A DNA stretch of 11,949 bases from Candidatus Caenarcanum sp. (lineage in GTDB: Bacteria > Cyanobacteriota > Vampirovibrionia > Gastranaerophilales > UBA9971). A program made the position numbers and the translations under genes. The notes below the pieces were generated by a model. It was not told the origin of the DNA and ran no database searches. It saw only the letters and a list, made by a program, of their open reading frames with translations. Where the stretch lies: positions 1 through 11,949 of the forward strand of contig DYOT01000026.1 of NCBI GenBank assembly GCA_020720345.1, written 5' to 3'. Shown here in pieces: positions 1-5,417 of this stretch. Every line of letters begins with the position of its first letter. The first letter of the stretch is position 1.

Positions 1-59
1 TCTGCCCCTGCGGCATCTGGACAATGGAAGATAATCTCGAAAAATATATTGAAAGCTAA
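1..59 (+). CDS. C-terminal end of an unidentified protein (partial)
   Basis: An open frame enters from the left edge and ends at a TAA at 57-59. The visible residues are CPCGIWTMEDNLEKYIES. The codons look like normal coding sequence for this genome, and the stop is followed by non-coding AT-rich DNA. The C-P-C-G run near the end could belong to a metal or iron-sulfur site, but two cysteines in 18 residues are not enough to assign a family. It is not the C-terminus of EF-Tu, which often precedes rpmG in this kind of cluster. Function unknown. Confidence 0.45.
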   Translation, partial: CPCGIWTMEDNLEKYIES

Positions 60-302
60 CTTTTTAAAAATGCTGTTTTTAAAATAATTAAAAACTTCCC
101 TTTGCAAAAAAAATTTTTGATATAAAATAAACTAAGCAGGGCATGATACCCTGCTTTAAAATGTCTTTTTATTAGGCAGTCGACCAGAAGAACTTAATCC
201 TTGCTTCCGGCATAGGTTGCAAACTTAACCAAAAGTTGATTAACGCTAAAATAAAAAGAAAACCAATAAATTATTTGTACAAATACATAAGGCTGAAGAA
301 AA
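60..302. other. Non-coding gap upstream of rpmG
   Basis: No open frame of useful length and no tRNA fold was found here. The region holds the hairpin at 134-156, a weak promoter-like pair (TTGCAA at 102-107 and TAAAAT at 123-128, with a spacer of only 15), and a second AT-rich stretch at 241-300 before rpmG. A promoter for the rpmG-secE-nusG cluster is expected here, but no convincing -35/-10 pair could be fixed. Confidence 0.4.
134..156 (+). terminator. GC-rich hairpin, possible terminator of the upstream gene
   Basis: AAGCAGGG (134-141) and CCCTGCTT (149-156) are perfectly complementary, giving an 8-bp stem with a 7-base loop. The sequence after it is TTTAAAATGTCTTTTT, an interrupted T tract, so termination would be weak. 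It lies about 75 bases after the stop of the partial upstream gene. It could instead be a leader hairpin of the rpmG transcript if the weak promoter at 102-128 is real. Confidence 0.4.
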
Positions 303-473
303 ATGGGATTAAAGAAAAACGACAGACTGGTTATAATGGCATGCGGAGAATCAGACTGTAAACGCCGCAACTACACAACTAGAAAAAACAAAAAAAACAC
401 GGCAGGCAGAATAGAGCTTAACAAATACTGCCCGTTCTGCCAGAAACACACTCTCCACAAGGAAACAAAATAA
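303..473 (+). CDS. rpmG: Large ribosomal subunit protein L33 (bL33)
   Basis: This frame encodes 56 residues, the normal length for bL33, a small basic protein of the 50S subunit near the E site. Two cysteine pairs are visible, C14/C19 (CGESDC) and C43/C46 (CPFC). This makes it the zinc-binding (C+) form of L33 rather than the cysteine-free paralogue. Basic residues dominate the middle (KRRNYTTRKNKKNT), as expected for rRNA contact. The start ATG at 303 follows a modest purine stretch (GGCTGAAG). Its position ahead of tRNA-Trp, secE and nusG matches a gene order common in bacteria and supports the assignment. The gene is too short for a typical ORF length cut-off. Confidence 0.93.
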   Translation: MGLKKNDRLVIMACGESDCKRRNYTTRKNKKNTAGRIELNKYCPFCQKHTLHKETK

Positions 474-484
474 TTGACCGGACC

Positions 485-569
485 GTCATTCTGAAGTGGT
501 CTCACCTCCTGATAAGTTCCCGGGTCTTGTATCGTGTACTTATAGCCAAAAGGATTCAGAATATCAAAC
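485..569. repeat. Decayed copy of a palindromic intergenic repeat
   Basis: The segment starts GTCATTCTGAAGTGG and ends ATATCAAAC. It can be laid along the left two thirds of the repeat at 5261-5398: GTCATyCTGArGTGG, then GATAAGT, then ATCGwGTACTTA, then AAGGATyT, then ATATCAAAC, with insertions and deletions between these blocks. The arms ATAAGT and ACTTAT are still complementary. The right end with the second terminal repeat is missing; tRNA-Trp begins seven bases after the last match. The copy lies inside the rpmG-tRNA-Trp gap and has no coding capacity. Confidence 0.6.
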
Positions 570-575
570 TTAATT

Positions 576-648
576 GCGTCCTTAGTTCAGTTGGTAGAAC
601 GTCGGTCTCCAAAGCCGAATGTCGTGGGTTCAAGTCCTACAGGGCGCG
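576..648 (+). tRNA. tRNA-Trp (anticodon CCA)
   Basis: A complete 73-base cloverleaf can be folded by eye. The acceptor stem is GCGTCCT/AGGGCGC with one G-T pair. The D stem is GTTC/GAAC, the anticodon stem TCGGT/GCCGA with loop CTCCAAA (anticodon CCA at 609-611), the variable loop ATGTC, and the T stem GTGGG/CCTAC with loop TTCAAGT. The discriminator base is G, as in bacterial tRNA-Trp. The 3' CCA is not encoded, so it must be added after transcription. The gene sits between rpmG and secE, and secE starts 30 bases downstream, so it is probably processed out of a polycistronic transcript. Confidence 0.97.
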
Positions 649-678
649 CTTTAAAAAAACAATAAGGATAAAAATAAA

Positions 679-912
679 ATGAGTACAGCAGGCAAAAAAA
701 GTTTACCTGAACCGACCCTTAAAGAAAGCATTTCGACCTATCTAAAAGGCGTTAAGTCTGAATGGGGAAAAATAACATGGCCGGAAAGAAGGCAGGTTAT
801 TGTTGAAACTATTGTTGTTATAGTCGTTGTATTCTTTTTTACTTTTGTTATATATGCTTATGACAAAATTTTTAGCTTCATATTAAATATGTTTATTCAT
901 ACAAAACCATAA
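679..912 (+). CDS. secE: Preprotein translocase subunit SecE
   Basis: This 77-residue protein is the small essential subunit that clamps the SecY channel in the inner membrane. The cytoplasmic amphipathic region carries the family signature YLKGVKSEWGKITWPERRQV (residues 21-40) with the invariant W-P at 34-35. One transmembrane segment follows at about 41-63. This is the short single-span form found in most bacteria outside the enterobacteria. An AAGGA-type ribosome binding site lies at 664-668, ten bases before the ATG. nusG follows after 13 bases, the classic secE-nusG pair. Confidence 0.96.
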   Translation: MSTAGKKSLPEPTLKESISTYLKGVKSEWGKITWPERRQVIVETIVVIVVVFFFTFVIYAYDKIFSFILNMFIHTKP

Positions 913-925
913 GCGGGTAAGATAA

Positions 926-1465
926 ATGATTCAAAGAGACAAAAAAAGATGGTACATAGTCCATACATATTCAGGACACGAAAATAAAGTTAAAGTAAAC
1001 CTTGAAAAACGCGTTGAATATATGAACCTCGGGCACAAAATTTTCAGGGTGGAAGTACCGCAAAAATCAGTAACTGTTGTAAAGGCTGGAAAACGTCAGG
1101 AAAAAGAAGAGAAAATTTTTCCGGGCTATGTTTTAGTTGAAATGATAATGGATGACGACAGCTGGTACGTTGTGAGACATACGCCTGGCGTAACAAAATT
1201 TGTCGGTGCTGAAAAAAGACCTATTCCTGCCCGTGATGCAGAAATCAAACGAATTATTTACAAAGCTGAAGCGCAGCCTAAGAAGTTCGAACTTGATATT
1301 AAAATTGGCGAAATTGTTCTTATTATAAGCGGACCATTTGCCGATTTTTCAGGAACAGTTACAGAAGTATATCCCGATAAAGAAAAAATCAGGGCAAATG
1401 TTTCGATTTTCGGCAGGGAAACCCCTGTAGAACTTGAATACAACCAGATTCAAAAACAAAGTTAA
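926..1465 (+). CDS. nusG: Transcription termination/antitermination protein NusG
   Basis: This 179-residue protein binds the clamp of RNA polymerase and links it to Rho or to the leading ribosome. The NGN domain covers about residues 8-110: it opens with WYIVHTYSGHENKV and carries the FPGYV motif at 65-69 and WYVVRHTPGVTKFVG at 80-94. The KOW domain covers about 123-175, with the GPFADFSG turn at 136-143. Length and domain order match the family with no insertion. The ribosome binding site is weak (GGGTAAG at 915-921), so translation may depend partly on coupling to secE, whose stop is 13 bases upstream. Confidence 0.97.
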   Translation: MIQRDKKRWYIVHTYSGHENKVKVNLEKRVEYMNLGHKIFRVEVPQKSVTVVKAGKRQEKEEKIFPGYVLVEMIMDDDSWYVVRHTPGVTKFVGAEKRPIPARDAEIKRIIYKAEAQPKKFELDIKIGEIVLIISGPFADFSGTVTEVYPDKEKIRANVSIFGRETPVELEYNQIQKQS

Positions 1466-1484
1466 TAAAATAAGGAATATAAAA

Positions 1485-1910
1485 ATGGCAAAAAAGGTCT
1501 CAGGTAAAATAAAACTCCAAATTACAGGGGGAAAAGCTAATCCTTCCCCTCCAATAGGTCCGGCACTTGGTCAACATGGTGTTAACATCATGGAATTCTG
1601 CAAGCAGTATAATGCTCAAACCGCTGACCAGACAGGAAATATAATTCCTGTTGAAATTACAGTATACGAAGACAGGTCTTTCAGCTTTATCCTGAAGACT
1701 CCTCCAACAGCAGAACTTATTAAAAAAGCGGCAAAAGCTGAAAAAGGTTCCGCCGTTTCCAACAAAACAAAAGTTGGAAGCATTACAAAAGCTCAGGTTG
1801 CTGAAATTGCAAAAATTAAAATGCCCGATTTAAACGCTACAACCATGGAAGCAGCTTCTGAAATGGTTGCAGGCACTGCAAGAAGCATGGGCGTAACAGT
1901 AGTAGATTAA
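1485..1910 (+). CDS. rplK: Large ribosomal subunit protein L11 (uL11)
   Basis: The protein of 141 residues matches the usual length of L11, which forms the GTPase-associated stalk base with 23S rRNA. The N-terminal proline-rich motif PSPPIGPALGQHGVNIMEFC (residues 20-39) is the family signature, and the C-terminal RNA-binding domain ends with ARSMGVTVVD. The ATG at 1485 was chosen because it has an AAGGA site at 1472-1476 and gives the universal MAKKVSGKIKLQ start. An in-frame ATG at 1434 would add 17 residues inside the end of nusG and is rejected. The gene follows nusG closely and precedes rplA. Confidence 0.97.
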   Translation: MAKKVSGKIKLQITGGKANPSPPIGPALGQHGVNIMEFCKQYNAQTADQTGNIIPVEITVYEDRSFSFILKTPPTAELIKKAAKAEKGSAVSNKTKVGSITKAQVAEIAKIKMPDLNATTMEAASEMVAGTARSMGVTVVD

Positions 1911-1918
1911 TAATAACA

Positions 1919-1974
1919 GTGGAAGGGAAACTGGCGGTTTATAACGTTAAAATTACCCCACCCGTTAGCACCAC
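1919..1974 (+). promoter_or_regulatory. Probable L1-binding autoregulatory leader of rplA
   Basis: Just before the rplA ribosome binding site the mRNA can form GTGG (1919-1922) with CCAC (1971-1974), then an asymmetric internal loop (AA on the left, GTTAGCA on the right), then GGG (1925-1927) with CCC (1961-1963). This has the layout of the L1 site on 23S rRNA, which has GUGG/CCAC closing an uneven loop of GA opposite a longer A-rich side. L1 is known to repress its own mRNA through such mimics. The right arm ends one base before the AAGGAG at 1976-1981, so bound L1 would be placed to block initiation. The fold was drawn by eye only. Confidence 0.6.
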
Positions 1975-1986
1975 AAAGGAGAAAAA

Positions 1987-2712
1987 ATGCCAAAATTAAC
2001 AAAAAGACAACAACAGATTCTGGAACTTTTAGAAGAAACAGAACAGCCATGTACAGGTTTTAAGGCGATTGAAAGCCTTAAAGCAATTTCCGAAAAAGTT
2101 TCTAAATTCGACGAGACCCTTGAAATCCACATGAGATTAGGGATTGAAGTAAAGCATGCCGACCAGCAGGTCAGAAGCACAGTGGTTCTTCCGGCAGGCA
2201 CAGGAAAAAAAGTAAGAGTTGCAGTTGTTGCAAAAGGCGAAAAAGTTAAAGACGCTGAAGACGCAGGCGCTGATTTTGTCGGGGCTGAAGACTTAGTAGA
2301 AAAAATTTCAGGCGGCTTTTTTGAATTTGACGTGCTCGTTGCTACACCGGATGCAATGGGCTTACTTGGAAAACTCGGTAAACAGTTAGGTCCTAAAGGT
2401 TTAATGCCTAACCCGAAAACAGGCACAGTAACTTTTGATATTAAAAATGCTGTCAAAGAACTTAAAGCCGGCAGGGTAGAATTCAGGGCTGACAAACAGG
2501 GCATGGTTCACGTTCCTCTTGGAAAAATGAGCTTTACCGCTGAAGAGTTAATGAAAAACTTTTCGGCTCTATCAGATGCTGTTTTAAAAGCAAAACCGTC
2601 TGCAGCAAAAGGAACATATTTAAAATCGGTTTATCTCACCTCGACAATGGGACCGGGAATTAAAATCGACACAAAACAGCTTGCTGCGGAAGTTAAAGAA
2701 TTTTTATCTTAA
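1987..2712 (+). CDS. rplA: Large ribosomal subunit protein L1 (uL1)
   Basis: The 241-residue product has the expected length for L1, the mobile stalk protein that guides deacylated tRNA out of the E site and represses its own mRNA. Family motifs are visible: HMRLGIEVKHADQQVRSTVVLP, VRVAVVAKGEK, the LGKQLGPKGLMPNPKTGTVT core, the GRVEFRADKQGMVH segment and the C-terminal YLKSVYLTSTMGPGIKID. The C-terminal part resembles cyanobacterial L1 (a K/R-Y-x-x-S/T-V-Y-x-x-x-T-M-G-P pattern). A strong AAGGAG at 1976-1981 lies five bases before the ATG. The gene is the last of the ribosomal cluster; a terminator follows 18 bases after the stop, and rplJ-rplL are absent here. Confidence 0.97.
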   Translation: MPKLTKRQQQILELLEETEQPCTGFKAIESLKAISEKVSKFDETLEIHMRLGIEVKHADQQVRSTVVLPAGTGKKVRVAVVAKGEKVKDAEDAGADFVGAEDLVEKISGGFFEFDVLVATPDAMGLLGKLGKQLGPKGLMPNPKTGTVTFDIKNAVKELKAGRVEFRADKQGMVHVPLGKMSFTAEELMKNFSALSDAVLKAKPSAAKGTYLKSVYLTSTMGPGIKIDTKQLAAEVKEFLS

Positions 2713-2730
2713 AATAATTAATTAAATAAT

Positions 2731-2770
2731 CAAATAAAAAGATTGATCCTCGGATCAATCTTTTTATTTG
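2731..2770. terminator. Perfect 18-bp hairpin terminator after rplA
   Basis: The left arm at 2731-2748 and the right arm at 2753-2770 are exact reverse complements (18 bp), joined by the tetraloop CTCG. The GATTGATC part forms the stable top. The lower part contributes an A run on the left and TTTTTATTT on the right, so either strand would read as a hairpin followed by U-rich RNA. It ends the rplK-rplA transcript and insulates the flagellar cluster that starts 92 bases later. Confidence 0.92.
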
Positions 2771-2861
2771 ACTTGATATATACACCTCTCGGTGGATGAT
2801 AACGCTGCTCTCATGCTGTAATTTTAATATTGGTAGGGTTATAAAGATCTGGGTAGGATAG
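2771..2861 (+). promoter_or_regulatory. Leader of the flagellar cluster with a weak candidate promoter
   Basis: This 91-base gap lies between the terminator and the transglycosylase gene. TTGATA at 2773-2778 followed by TGATAA at 2797-2802 (18-base spacer) is a possible housekeeping-type promoter. The GGATGATAA part also faintly recalls a sigma-28 -10 box, but no matching TAAA element was found at the right distance. No sigma-54 GG/GC pair was seen. A TAGGA sequence at 2854-2858, close to the ATG at 2862, is the only candidate ribosome binding site. Confidence 0.3.
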
Positions 2862-3458
2862 ATGAATTTAGATAGCGTTGGCACAGCTATAAAACGTATT
2901 GAAGAAATTGAACATCGTTTTGATTCCATTTTTGGAAATCAAAAACAGGATAAAGTTTCTTCCGACGACAGTTTTGACAATATCCTGCAAAACAAACTGC
3001 AAATAAACGGCTACATTAATAAGGATGATTCAGGTCTTCCGAATACAACGGAACTCCCTGATCTTCCCGAAGTTCCAAAAGGTGAAATTTTAAGCCTTAT
3101 CGATAAATATGCCGATAAAAACAATCTGGATAAAAATCTTGTAAAAGCTGTGGTAAAGATGGAATCAGGTTTTAATTCAAAGGCAAAATCTCCTGTAGGC
3201 GCTTTAGGATTAATGCAGTTAATGCCTGCTACCGCTGAAGGTTTAGGGGTCAAAAATCCCTTAGACGCTGAGCAAAATATAGCCGGCGGCACAAAATATC
3301 TTAAAAATATGATAAATAAATATGATTCTGTAAAACTTGGTCTTGCCGCATATAATGCAGGACCAAATGCGGTAGATAAATACGGAGGGGTTCCTCCTTA
3401 CAGGGAAACTCAAAATTACGTAAAGAACATCATGAATAGTGCAAAGGTAGTAGAATAG
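2862..3458 (+). CDS. Lytic transglycosylase (SLT domain), probably flagellum-associated
   Basis: The 198-residue protein has a C-terminal lysozyme-like transglycosylase domain at about residues 75-195. The catalytic glutamate is E101 in VKMESGFNSKAKSPVGALG, followed by GLMQLMPATA (116-125) and AAYNAGPNAVDKYGG (162-176), the three signature blocks of the Slt70/MltE fold. Such enzymes cleave the glycan strand of peptidoglycan. The first 75 residues are charged and helical, then low in complexity. There is no signal peptide or transmembrane segment. Because it heads the flagellar cluster and FlgJ here lacks a muramidase domain, it may open the wall for the rod and may leave through the flagellar export gate. 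That role is inference. Confidence 0.88.
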   Translation: MNLDSVGTAIKRIEEIEHRFDSIFGNQKQDKVSSDDSFDNILQNKLQINGYINKDDSGLPNTTELPDLPEVPKGEILSLIDKYADKNNLDKNLVKAVVKMESGFNSKAKSPVGALGLMQLMPATAEGLGVKNPLDAEQNIAGGTKYLKNMINKYDSVKLGLAAYNAGPNAVDKYGGVPPYRETQNYVKNIMNSAKVVE

Positions 3459-3517
3459 CGCACACCCAAATTAAATTTGTTTTCAGGTTTATTAAAGCGT
3501 GTGCTAACTAAAATAAC
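3456..3517 (+). promoter_or_regulatory. Leader element of flgF, shared with the flgN leader
   Basis: From 3471 the sequence TTAAATTTGTTTTCAGGTTT and its continuation match the flgN leader from 8481 at 30 of 40 positions without a gap. The core is ATTAAAGCGTGTGCTAA. TAGC plus ACAC (3456-3459 and 3462-3465, with a two-base bulge) can pair with GTGTGCTA (3499-3506) around a loop of about 33 bases; the first arm includes the stop codon of the preceding gene. A TTGTTT/TGCTAA pair with a 19-base spacer could act as a promoter. The element precedes the CGGGGG ribosome binding site of flgF. Confidence 0.5.
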
Positions 3518-3528
3518 TCGGGGGAAAT

Positions 3529-4311
3529 ATGGTAAGTGGAATAGATGCAGCAGCATCAGGAATGATTAGTATACTAAATATGACTGACATAATTGCCAAT
3601 AATCTGGCTAATGTCAATACCAAGGGTTTTAAGGAACTTATCCCCGCTTTTAAAAACCTGCATGATGTTGAATTAAAAGAAAAATCAACTGACAACATGG
3701 GGAGAACACAGGGCAATACAATTGGAAAATTAAGCTCAGGGAGCGCCCTTGATGCAACTGTCCTTGACTTAAAACAGGGAACTTTAAACCAAACCGGCAA
3801 TAAACTTGATTTTGCGCTTAACGGAGACGGTTTTTTTGCGATTAACAATAATAACAGCGAGTATTATACAAGAAACGGCAGCTTTACCCTTAATGAAGAA
3901 AACGTTCTTGTTACAACAGACGGAAATCCTGTTTTAAATAAGGAAGGAAACCCGCTAATAGTAGATACCCTTAATCATAATCTTGATAAATTAACCCTTA
4001 CAAATGATGGCACTTTATATCAAGACAAAAAAGAAATTGGCAAATTAAAAATAGTATCATTTGACAAGTCTTCTGACATCGTTAATGTAGGAAATTCTAT
4101 GTTTAAAGCAGTAGAGGGCGCAACCCCGAAAGAGGCAGCCAGCTGTAAGGTAAGTCAGGGTTATATTGAAAACTCAAACGCAGGCGCAATTGGAAATATG
4201 ATTAATACGATTACAGCCGCAAGAACTTACGAGTCTCTTTCAAAAGTAATCAAAACAACAGAAAACACTCTTAGCAAAGCGGTAAATGAAGTAGGACGGG
4301 TAAGAGAATAA
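3529..4311 (+). CDS. flgF: Flagellar basal-body rod protein FlgF
   Basis: This 260-residue protein belongs to the FlgF/FlgG rod-hook family. The N-terminal helix carries the rod signature IIANNLANVNTKGFKE (residues 21-36). The middle has LDFALNGDGFFAI and EYYTRNGSFTLNEEN. The C-terminal helix (GYIENSNAGAIGNMINTI onward) ends with KVIKTTENTLSKAVN. It is assigned to FlgF rather than FlgG because a better FlgG follows directly and because it starts MVSGIDAAASGM instead of the FlgG form MxRSLxTAATGM. It builds the rod in the periplasm after type III export and so needs no signal peptide. GGGGG lies six bases before the ATG. Confidence 0.88.
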   Translation: MVSGIDAAASGMISILNMTDIIANNLANVNTKGFKELIPAFKNLHDVELKEKSTDNMGRTQGNTIGKLSSGSALDATVLDLKQGTLNQTGNKLDFALNGDGFFAINNNNSEYYTRNGSFTLNEENVLVTTDGNPVLNKEGNPLIVDTLNHNLDKLTLTNDGTLYQDKKEIGKLKIVSFDKSSDIVNVGNSMFKAVEGATPKEAASCKVSQGYIENSNAGAIGNMINTITAARTYESLSKVIKTTENTLSKAVNEVGRVRE

Positions 4312-4380
4312 TTTAAACCGGTATATAAAAATTTAATAGAGGTACATCAAATGCTGATAACTATAAGCAAAGTCAAATAA

Positions 4381-4426
4381 TATCAAGGCTTTAAACGATT
4401 ACTTAAGAAAGGTGATGACCATCACC
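4381..4426 (+). promoter_or_regulatory. flgG leader: shared core element followed by a hairpin
   Basis: The 148-base gap between flgF and flgG contains AAACGATTACTTAA at 4393-4406, which matches AAACGAGTACTTAA of the flgN leader at 13 of 14 positions. Directly after it, GGTGAT (4411-4416) pairs with ATCACC (4421-4426) around GACC, followed by AAAAATTT. The hairpin sits about 18 bases upstream of the GGAGG of flgG. The rest of the gap (4312-4380) is AT-rich, with no pattern recognised. Confidence 0.45.
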
Positions 4427-4459
4427 AAAAATTTAATAACTGTGGAGGATATAAAAAAT

Positions 4460-5248
4460 ATGTTAAGGTCTTTAAGCACAGCTGCAACGGGAATGATAGC
4501 ACAACAATTAAATATTGACGTTATTGCCAACAATATATCAAACATAAACACAACCGGATACAAAAAAGTACGGGCGGAATTTCAGGATTTGCTTTGCCAG
4601 ACCCTTAAACAGCCAGGTGCGCAAATTTCACAGGGAACGAACCAGCCTGTCGGTATCCAGATAGGTTTAGGAACAAGAACTTCCGCTACGGCAAGGGATT
4701 TCTCAGCGGGTTCTTTTATATCAACAGGCGGAAAGCTTGATATGGCGATTGAAGGGGATGGATTTATTCAGGTTCAGATGGATGACGGCACAACAGGTTA
4801 TACAAGGGACGGAAGCCTAAAAATTGACGGAAACGGACAATTAACAACAAGCGACGGTTTTATCATCCAGCCGCAGATTTCTATTCCTACAAATGCAACC
4901 GATATAACCATAACCCCCGATGGGAAAATTGCCGTTAAAACTCCGGGCGCAGTAGAGCAGTCAGAAATAGGAACTTTAACGCTTGTAAAATTTGCGAATA
5001 CCGGTGGATTATCTTCTATCGGAAAAAACCTTTACGTTGCAACTTCAGCTTCCGGCAGCCCTGTTGAAGGAACAGCCAATCAGGAAGGTTTTGGCTCTAT
5101 ACAGCAAGGATTTCTTGAAGGCTCAAATGTTCAGATTGTTAATGAATTAACCAGTCTTATTCAGGCTGAAAGAGCGTTTGAAGCAAATTCAAAAATAATC
5201 AAGACATCAGACGAAATGTTAACTATTGCCAATAATCTTGTCAGGTAG
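4460..5248 (+). CDS. flgG: Flagellar distal rod protein FlgG
   Basis: The product is 262 residues, almost the same as enterobacterial FlgG (260). It begins MLRSLSTAATGMIAQQLNID, followed by VIANNISNINTTGYKK, the near-invariant FlgG start. The centre has GGKLDMAIEGDGFIQVQ and GYTRDGSLKID, and the C-terminus has QGFLEGSNVQIVNELTSLIQ, ending with TSDEMLTIANNLVR. The ATG at 4460 was chosen because it gives this conserved N-terminus and follows GGAGG at 4444-4448. A GTG at 4412 in the same frame would add 16 unrelated residues and is rejected. FlgG polymerises into the distal rod that passes through the P and L rings encoded downstream. Confidence 0.96.
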   Translation: MLRSLSTAATGMIAQQLNIDVIANNISNINTTGYKKVRAEFQDLLCQTLKQPGAQISQGTNQPVGIQIGLGTRTSATARDFSAGSFISTGGKLDMAIEGDGFIQVQMDDGTTGYTRDGSLKIDGNGQLTTSDGFIIQPQISIPTNATDITITPDGKIAVKTPGAVEQSEIGTLTLVKFANTGGLSSIGKNLYVATSASGSPVEGTANQEGFGSIQQGFLEGSNVQIVNELTSLIQAERAFEANSKIIKTSDEMLTIANNLVR

Positions 5249-5260
5249 TAACTCTTAAAC

Positions 5261-5398
5261 TGTCATCCTGAGGTGGCAGTCGCCACCAGATAAGTAACTG
5301 ATTCAAGAATCGAGTACTTATTAAGAAGCAAATGCTTCCGAAGGATCTGCCATATCAAACGCTTCCAGATTCTTCGGGCTAAAGCCCTCAGAATGACA
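5261..5398. repeat. Palindromic MITE/REP-like element between flgG and flgA
   Basis: Imperfect 12-bp terminal inverted repeats, TGTCATCCTGAG (5261-5272) and CTCAGAATGACA (5387-5398), match at 11 of 12 positions. Nested hairpins fill the interior: GGTGGC/GCCACC (5272-5277, 5282-5287), TAAGTA/TACTTA with GATTC/GAATC (5291-5320), GAAGCA/TGCTTC (5325-5338), CCGAAGGATCTG against CAGATTCTTCGG (5338-5349, 5366-5377; 11 of 12) and GGGCT/AGCCC (5376-5387). No reading frame is present. The motifs GTCATCCTGAG and CGAAGGATCT recall widespread intergenic palindromes seen in many bacterial genomes. The element fills most of the flgG-flgA gap and ends 19 bases before the flgA start. Confidence 0.8.
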
Positions 5399-5417
5399 AA
5401 GGAAAAAAGGAAAATAA

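Noticed and set aside
171..260. Second tRNA or small RNA upstream of rpmG
   Set aside because: No cloverleaf with GTTCRA T-loop can be built, and only short accidental hairpins are found.
1434..1484. In-frame N-terminal extension of rplK by 17 residues
   Set aside because: It lies inside the end of nusG, has no ribosome binding site and is absent from the L11 family; ATG 1485 has AAGGA and the universal MAKK start.
1965..2504. 179-codon minus-strand frame over rplA
   Set aside because: It is antisense to a clear ribosomal protein gene, with Ser/Pro/Leu-rich composition typical of a shadow frame.
2877..2900. TTGGCACAGCTATAAAA as a sigma-54 promoter
   Set aside because: The TTGGCAC half is present, but no TTGC/TTGA box follows at the required spacing, and it lies inside the transglycosylase coding sequence.
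3466..3528. c-di-GMP (GEMM) riboswitch before flgF
   Set aside because: None of the conserved GEMM landmarks is present and the block is too short for the two-helix aptamer.
4412..4459. GTG/ATG starts giving FlgG 16 extra residues
   Set aside because: The extension covers the leader hairpin and is unlike any FlgG N-terminus; ATG 4460 has GGAGG and the conserved MLRSL start.
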